From an uncultured Saprospiraceae bacterium (GTDB taxonomy: Bacteria > Bacteroidota > Bacteroidia > Chitinophagales > Saprospiraceae): a stretch of 32,145 nucleotides of DNA. The notes beneath the pieces were generated by a model. It was given only the letters and a program-made list of their open reading frames with translations, was not told the DNA's origin and did no database searches. Both the position numbers and the translations under genes were made by a program. Below, piece after piece: positions 27,301 through 32,145 of the stretch (its first letter is position 1; each line of letters begins with the position of its first letter). The stretch covers positions 1 through 32,145 of the forward strand of contig CALFWI010000182.1 in NCBI GenBank assembly GCA_937928615.1, written 5' to 3'.

Positions 27301-29202
27301 GTGGACGAAAAATTGTATTTCAAAATATTACTAGAGCAAGTTTTAGCGGAAAAGAAAGCTGATTTTGAAGCTTATAAAAAGTTAATTGCTGATTTGCCAT
27401 TAGCAGAACGTAAGGAGCAAGGGTTTACTTGGCATCCTTTAAATGTGGTGAAATTTGGGTATACCATTGGTGAACGGTCTTTTGTGATTGTGGAAAAGAC
27501 TTCTGAAACAGATGCGCCAAGACAATTTCGTTCGGGGAAAACGGTTCGTTTGTTTACATTAGCCCCCGGTGCTTATAAACCAGAAAGAATTGGAGTCATC
27601 AATTACATTAAGGACAAAAAAATGAAAATTGTCCTCAATGCTAAAGATATTCCAGATTGGCTAAGCCAAGGGAGTTTAGGCGTTGACATACAATTCGATG
27701 AGCGCACCTACTTAGAGATGGAAAAGGCGATTAAAATTGTCAGTAAAGCGAGTAGAGATAGGTTGGCAGAATTAAGGAATATCTTATTACAGAAAGTAGG
27801 CGCTCGCTTCCTAAATGGCCATCCAATTACGATTCCTACTTTAAATGATTCCCAAAATAAAGCAGTTAACCAAGTATTAGCGGCCCAAGATGTAGCGATT
27901 ATTCATGGCCCTCCAGGGACTGGAAAAACAACGACTATTATCCAAGCCATTAAACAATTGGTTAAAACAGAAAATACGGTTTTGGTTTGTGCACCGAGTA
28001 ATGCTGCCGTGGATTTATTGACGGAAAGAGCGGCGAGAGAAGGCTTATCCGTTGTCCGATTAGGGAATATTTCAAGAGTAGATGAAGATATCATTAAACA
28101 TACTTTAGAAGCACAATTGGGGACGCATCCAGATAGTAAAAATATTAAGAAGGTAAAAATTCAAGCGGCGGATGCTAGGAAAAAAGCAGGGAAATTTAAA
28201 AGAAAATTTGGCGGTAAAGAACGAACGGAAAGACGTGATTTATACAACGAAGCTAGAGAATTAACTGCTTGGGCGAATCAGTTAGAAGACCGTGTAATTG
28301 ACCAGATTTTAGATGGAGCGCAAGTAATTACTTGTACTTTAGTCGGTGCGACTCAAAGAGTTTTAAGTAAACGAAAATTTAGGACGGTCTTGATTGATGA
28401 AGCTGCACAAGCATTAGAACCTGCTTGTTGGATTCCAATTATCAAAGCTAGTAAAGTGGTCTTCGCAGGCGACCCGTTTCAATTGCCACCAACTGTTAAA
28501 TCGACGACTTCTAAAAAAGAAGGCTTAAATATTACCTTAATAGAGAAATGCTTACAATTTTTACCTCAAATTAGTTTTCTCAATGTGCAATACCGAATGC
28601 ATGAAGTAATCATGGGCTTTTCCAATCAACAATTCTATTCCAATGAATTAATTGCCCATGAAAGTGTCAAGACGCATCAATTGGCGTTGCCAGAAGGACA
28701 ACCTGTTACCTTTATTGATACGGCTGGTTGTGGATTTGAAGAGAAAGTAAATCCAGAATTTAAAAGTCGATATAATCCCGATGAATTTCAAATGCTTTGT
28801 GAACATCTATATTTATTAATCAATACTTATCAGGAAGCAGAAATGGATTTACCAAGCATTGGTATTATTTCTCCATATCGGGAACAGGTGATTTATATGA
28901 AAACACAAATTGCAGCAGATGAACGACTAGCTACTTTACCTCTTACAATTAACACTATTGATGCTTTTCAAGGACAAGAACGAGATGTCATTTATATCTC
29001 CTTAGTTCGGTCAAATGGAAAGGGAGAAATTGGCTTTCTGAAAGATTATCGTAGAATGAATGTGGCGATGACTCGGGCTAGAAAAAAATTAGTTGTTCTA
29101 GGAGATAGCGCAACTATTGGAATGGATAAATTCTATGGCAATTTTTTAGATTATTGTGATCAAGCAGGGGAATATAAGACTGCTTGGGAGTATATGCAGT
29201 GA
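27301..29202 (+). CDS. UPF1/IGHMBP2-like SF1 helicase (AAA domain)
   Basis: GPPGTGKTTT, LIDEAAQALEP, VQYRMHEVIMGFSNQQFY, NVAMTRARKKLVVLGD. Start uncertain; GTG at 27301 preferred because track residues 1-45 look like translated intergenic sequence. Confidence 0.9.
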   Translation: MDEKLYFKILLEQVLAEKKADFEAYKKLIADLPLAERKEQGFTWHPLNVVKFGYTIGERSFVIVEKTSETDAPRQFRSGKTVRLFTLAPGAYKPERIGVINYIKDKKMKIVLNAKDIPDWLSQGSLGVDIQFDERTYLEMEKAIKIVSKASRDRLAELRNILLQKVGARFLNGHPITIPTLNDSQNKAVNQVLAAQDVAIIHGPPGTGKTTTIIQAIKQLVKTENTVLVCAPSNAAVDLLTERAAREGLSVVRLGNISRVDEDIIKHTLEAQLGTHPDSKNIKKVKIQAADARKKAGKFKRKFGGKERTERRDLYNEARELTAWANQLEDRVIDQILDGAQVITCTLVGATQRVLSKRKFRTVLIDEAAQALEPACWIPIIKASKVVFAGDPFQLPPTVKSTTSKKEGLNITLIEKCLQFLPQISFLNVQYRMHEVIMGFSNQQFYSNELIAHESVKTHQLALPEGQPVTFIDTAGCGFEEKVNPEFKSRYNPDEFQMLCEHLYLLINTYQEAEMDLPSIGIISPYREQVIYMKTQIAADERLATLPLTINTIDAFQGQERDVIYISLVRSNGKGEIGFLKDYRRMNVAMTRARKKLVVLGDSATIGMDKFYGNFLDYCDQAGEYKTAWEYMQ

Positions 29203-29205
29203 TTC

Positions 29206-29260
29206 AGTTGCCAGTTGCCTGTGGCGAGTTTCTAAAACTGATAACAGGCAACTGGCAACT
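29206..29260. repeat. 17-bp perfect inverted repeat downstream of helicase gene
   Basis: AGTTGCCAGTTGCCTGT (29206-29222) / ACAGGCAACTGGCAACT (29244-29260). Confidence 0.95.
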
Positions 29261-29380
29261 CCAAACGTTAAAAAATGACCAAATAATAGCAAAAGATTAT
29301 TTTTTTTTGTATTTTGTTACTTCTTACCATCGCCTTAATGACACTCAACTAACGATTGTATATGAACAAAATTTGACACT

Positions 29381-29755
29381 ATGAATCAATTTCACTGGAC
29401 TTATTGGGATCATTTCGGCCGACAACATATTGTCGGCATTTTACATGGTATCAAAACAGGGCATTTAGTCATTCATTTAAACTCAAAGGTACTTATCATT
29501 GATTTTAATGTATTGAATGCGAAAAAATACTCTTTTCTAATTAATGAAGAGATTTGTGAGCTACAGATTAAAGAAGAAGATAGTGGCTTTAAATATGACC
29601 TTGGCGTCAATGAGCAACAAGCAGCGGAACGAAAAGCTGTAGAAAAGAAAGCAAATCGTAAATTTTTATATCAACAAATAGGAGCGGTTGCCTTGACTAC
29701 TTTAGTACTTTTTGTGATTGCATTTTTTGTTTTCTATTTAAATAGTCCTCAGTAA
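29381..29755 (+). CDS. Hypothetical protein with C-terminal transmembrane helix
   Basis: 124-aa ORF with ATG start; C-terminal ALTTLVLFVIAFFVFYL. Confidence 0.7.
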   Translation: MNQFHWTYWDHFGRQHIVGILHGIKTGHLVIHLNSKVLIIDFNVLNAKKYSFLINEEICELQIKEEDSGFKYDLGVNEQQAAERKAVEKKANRKFLYQQIGAVALTTLVLFVIAFFVFYLNSPQ

Positions 29756-29789
29756 TTTGAGTTCCAGTCAAAGCGTGTAACTCAGTAAC

Positions 29790-31283
29790 TTAGTATTCTC
29801 CTTTCAACACCGCTCTTAAGGGTTTCTCTTCCTGCGTATAAATAAAAAACAAGTATAATAATAACAATAAGGTATTCATGCCTAAGGTAGCGATTAAATT
29901 TTGAGTGGGTATCCATTCACTTATTAAATAAACACCTACTGCTACTAATAAATAAAGCCCCATCCGCCAAATAGCATAAGGAATTGGATAATGCTTTTGT
30001 CCTAAAAAATAACAGGTAATGGTCATAAAAGTGTAGCAAATTAAAGTTGCCCAAGCAGAACCCATATAACCAAATATCGGAATCCACCAGATGTTTAACC
30101 CAATTGTAATTAAAGCGCCTCCTATAGAAATGTATGCTCCCCATTGAGTTTTATCAATCAATTTGTACCAAACAGAAAAATTATAATATAACCCTGCTAG
30201 TACATTGGCGACTAGAATTATGGGGACTATTTTTAGCCCTTCCCAATAACCGCTTCCTATTAGGTGTTTAAATAAATCTAAGTAAAGCGTGACAACTAAG
30301 AAGCCAGTTAATCCAAAAATGAGGAAATATTTGGCAACAATGGCATATAGCGTTTTTGCATTTTTATCATTTTTACTCCTAAAGAAAAAAGGTTCTGCAC
30401 CATATCTAAAGGCTTGGGTGAATAGGGAAATAAGTATAGCTAATTTATAATTGGCACTATAAACGCCTACTGCTTCCATCCCGCAATCCTCTCCTTCTGC
30501 ATGTAGTTGAGGTAGTAGCAACTTATCTAACATCTCATTAATAAGATAAGCAAAACCGACAATAACTAATGGTAATACATAGCGCATCATTTTTTTCCAT
30601 AGCGTAAAATCAAAGAAAAATTGATATTGTTTAAACGTAGGGGATAGTAATAAAAAAGAAACAAGACTAGCAATGAAGGTAGAGATGAAAATATATCCAA
30701 TTCCTATTTCAGCAGAATAGACAGTATTAACAAATGGATGTAAAAAAGCGAGTTGACTATTTCCTAAGACCCAAGGACAAAATAGTATAAAAAAAAGATT
30801 TAGACCAAGGTTAACAAAAATATTGGATAATCGAACGGTTGCAAAGCGGATAGGCCTTCCACTTAACCTTAATTCTGCATAAGGTAGTTCACTCAGTGCA
30901 TCAAGGAAAATAATTCCAACACATAAATAAATATAAATTTGATAGGCTTCGAGATTATAAGCTTGCGCATAAAAAGGCGATAAAAAGAAGAAAAGAATAC
31001 CTAAAATTAAAGTGGAAATAATTAAGGAAGACAAAGAAGTATTAAAAATGTCTTTCCTATTTAAGGACTTATCTGTACCAAATCGAAAATAAGCAACTTC
31101 CATTCGATAGGTAAATAAAACCATTAAAAAAGCAATGGCAGAAAAAAGTACACTTACTTTTCCATATTCACCTGTGGAAAATTTAGTTGTATAAAGTGGA
31201 ACAAGCGCAAAATTCAAAATTCGCCCTAAAATACTACTAACGCCATATATCGCTGTTTCGCCAGCCAATTTTTTGATGGACAT
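29790..31283 (-). CDS. Polysaccharide biosynthesis/oligosaccharide flippase (Wzx-like, MATE/MVF superfamily)
   Basis: Polytopic 497-aa protein: MSIKKLAGETAIYGVSSILGRILNFALVPLYTTKFSTGEYGKVSVLFS. Confidence 0.92.
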   Translation of the reverse strand: MSIKKLAGETAIYGVSSILGRILNFALVPLYTTKFSTGEYGKVSVLFSAIAFLMVLFTYRMEVAYFRFGTDKSLNRKDIFNTSLSSLIISTLILGILFFFLSPFYAQAYNLEAYQIYIYLCVGIIFLDALSELPYAELRLSGRPIRFATVRLSNIFVNLGLNLFFILFCPWVLGNSQLAFLHPFVNTVYSAEIGIGYIFISTFIASLVSFLLLSPTFKQYQFFFDFTLWKKMMRYVLPLVIVGFAYLINEMLDKLLLPQLHAEGEDCGMEAVGVYSANYKLAILISLFTQAFRYGAEPFFFRSKNDKNAKTLYAIVAKYFLIFGLTGFLVVTLYLDLFKHLIGSGYWEGLKIVPIILVANVLAGLYYNFSVWYKLIDKTQWGAYISIGGALITIGLNIWWIPIFGYMGSAWATLICYTFMTITCYFLGQKHYPIPYAIWRMGLYLLVAVGVYLISEWIPTQNLIATLGMNTLLLLLYLFFIYTQEEKPLRAVLKGEY

Positions 31284-31309
31284 TCGGTTTTATTTTTCCT
31301 TTTATGAAA

Positions 31310-31342
31310 AGAGCTTCCAGAACTTAAAGTTCTGGAAGCTCT
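31310..31342. repeat. Perfect palindrome sharing GCTTCCAGAACT...AGTTCTGGAAGC with 2677-2709
   Basis: AGAGCTTCCAGAACTT-A-AAGTTCTGGAAGCTCT, 16-bp arms. Confidence 0.95.
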
Positions 31343-31540
31343 GAGCCGTTCAAAATAATAGCTAAGTAATCAGATAAATTTAAGCTAACAACTTTGTTCT
31401 AAAAGATTAAGTTATACTCGTCAAAAAACTATTCGATACTAAGGACAAGTTGTGAACGCTATGAATTATATTACTTTGTGGTAAAGGTATACGGTACTCG
31501 TCAAAGTATAAATTGTTCGTTTATTTTTGTTATACTACCG

Positions 31541-32145
31541 TTACATAAATAACGCAATTACTAAAACAATAGAAGTCGCTACAAAACCGACCATGAAAAT
31601 ATTATAAGACGTGGTTAAATAACGATATTTTTTGTCTAAGACTTTTCCTAAATAATATAAATCTCGAACCATATTGCCATACATCAATTCTCCATCTCTA
31701 AAAACGGCATCCATTGCTGCTTCGTATTGGTCTAAATCTAAATGAACAAAATTACCAAAGAAAACGATATTTTTTTGATTGATAATTTTATCTTTTGATT
31801 GTTTATTAATCGTCGTTACTTTTGGTCGAGCAGATAAGACGGCAAAAACTAGCGAAGTTAGTCCAGTTATAAAAAAGACACTAATTGCTGCTAATATCAT
31901 CGGTTTTGTTTCTGCAATATTTCTATAGGTTAATAAAGAAATCATGACAGATAACAAAATAGCATTGACACTAATCATGATATTTGCCTTATTATCTGCA
32001 ATAGCACTTAGATTAATGTGATTTCTATAATTGGTTCGGAAGAAGGTTTGAATGGCTCTATTAGGGACTTTTTCTTCTAGATGCTGAAATGGATTAGGGG
32101 TGACTTCTTCAACAAAAAGATTTCTTTTCTTTTTTATTTTTTGAA
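31541..32145 (-). CDS. Pycsar effector family protein (DUF5706/PycTM-like), C-terminal part; gene extends past window edge
   Basis: The frame is open from the stop at 31541 to the window end: ...QKIKKRNLFVEEVTPNPFQHLEEKVPNRAIQTFFRTNYRNHINLSAIADNKANIMISVNAILLSVMISLL...KNIVFFGNFVHLDLDQYEAAMDAVFRDGELMYGNMVRDLYYLGKVLDKKYRYLTTSYNIFMVGF. The ADNKANIMISVN, NIVFFGNFVHL and DLYYLGKVLxKKYRYL blocks match my recollection of the family. The track's Met at 31978 is internal. Confidence 0.82.
   Translation of the reverse strand, partial: QKIKKKRNLFVEEVTPNPFQHLEEKVPNRAIQTFFRTNYRNHINLSAIADNKANIMISVNAILLSVMISLLTYRNIAETKPMILAAISVFFITGLTSLVFAVLSARPKVTTINKQSKDKIINQKNIVFFGNFVHLDLDQYEAAMDAVFRDGELMYGNMVRDLYYLGKVLDKKYRYLTTSYNIFMVGFVATSIVLVIALFM

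Noticed and set aside
29184-29384. 66-aa ORF between helicase and small TM protein
   Set aside because: Mostly translates the 17-bp inverted repeat and overlaps the helicase end; no protein-like features.
29790-32145. Flippase plus PycTM-like gene considered as a linked defence island
   Set aside because: The flippase is an ordinary envelope polysaccharide transporter; no cyclase, nuclease or other defence gene is visible here, so linkage cannot be claimed.

Overview
AT-rich chromosomal window from a Bacteroidota bacterium, probably Saprospiria-like. The basis is the T9SS sorting tail, TAnnTTTG promoter motifs, a GSCFA protein and a Bacteroidota-type IF-2. Backbone content: T9SS/TSP3 secreted protein, lipoprotein amidase, rimP-nusA-infB cluster, gpmI, lipoprotein, OmpA-family protein, pcm, several envelope/hypothetical proteins, Bax inhibitor-1 family protein, FtsX/MacB-type ABC permease, TetR regulator plus a fatty-acid hydroxylase fused to two CDGSH Fe-S motifs, CoxE-like VWA protein, GSCFA protein, UPF1-like helicase and a Wzx-like flippase. 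At the right edge is the C-terminal part of a DUF5706/PycTM-like (Pycsar effector family) membrane protein that runs off the window. The items most worth a second look are: (i) a perfect 22-bp inverted repeat holding two probable TetR operators, one filling the spacer of the tetR promoter; (ii) the hydroxylase-(CDGSH)2 fusion in that operon; (iii) the edge-truncated PycTM-like gene; (iv) intergenic palindromes sharing a GAACT-N(2-3)-AGTTC core; (v) a structured leader upstream of rimP. No rRNA, tRNA, CRISPR array or transposase was recognised. No complete new defence system can be demonstrated from this window alone.
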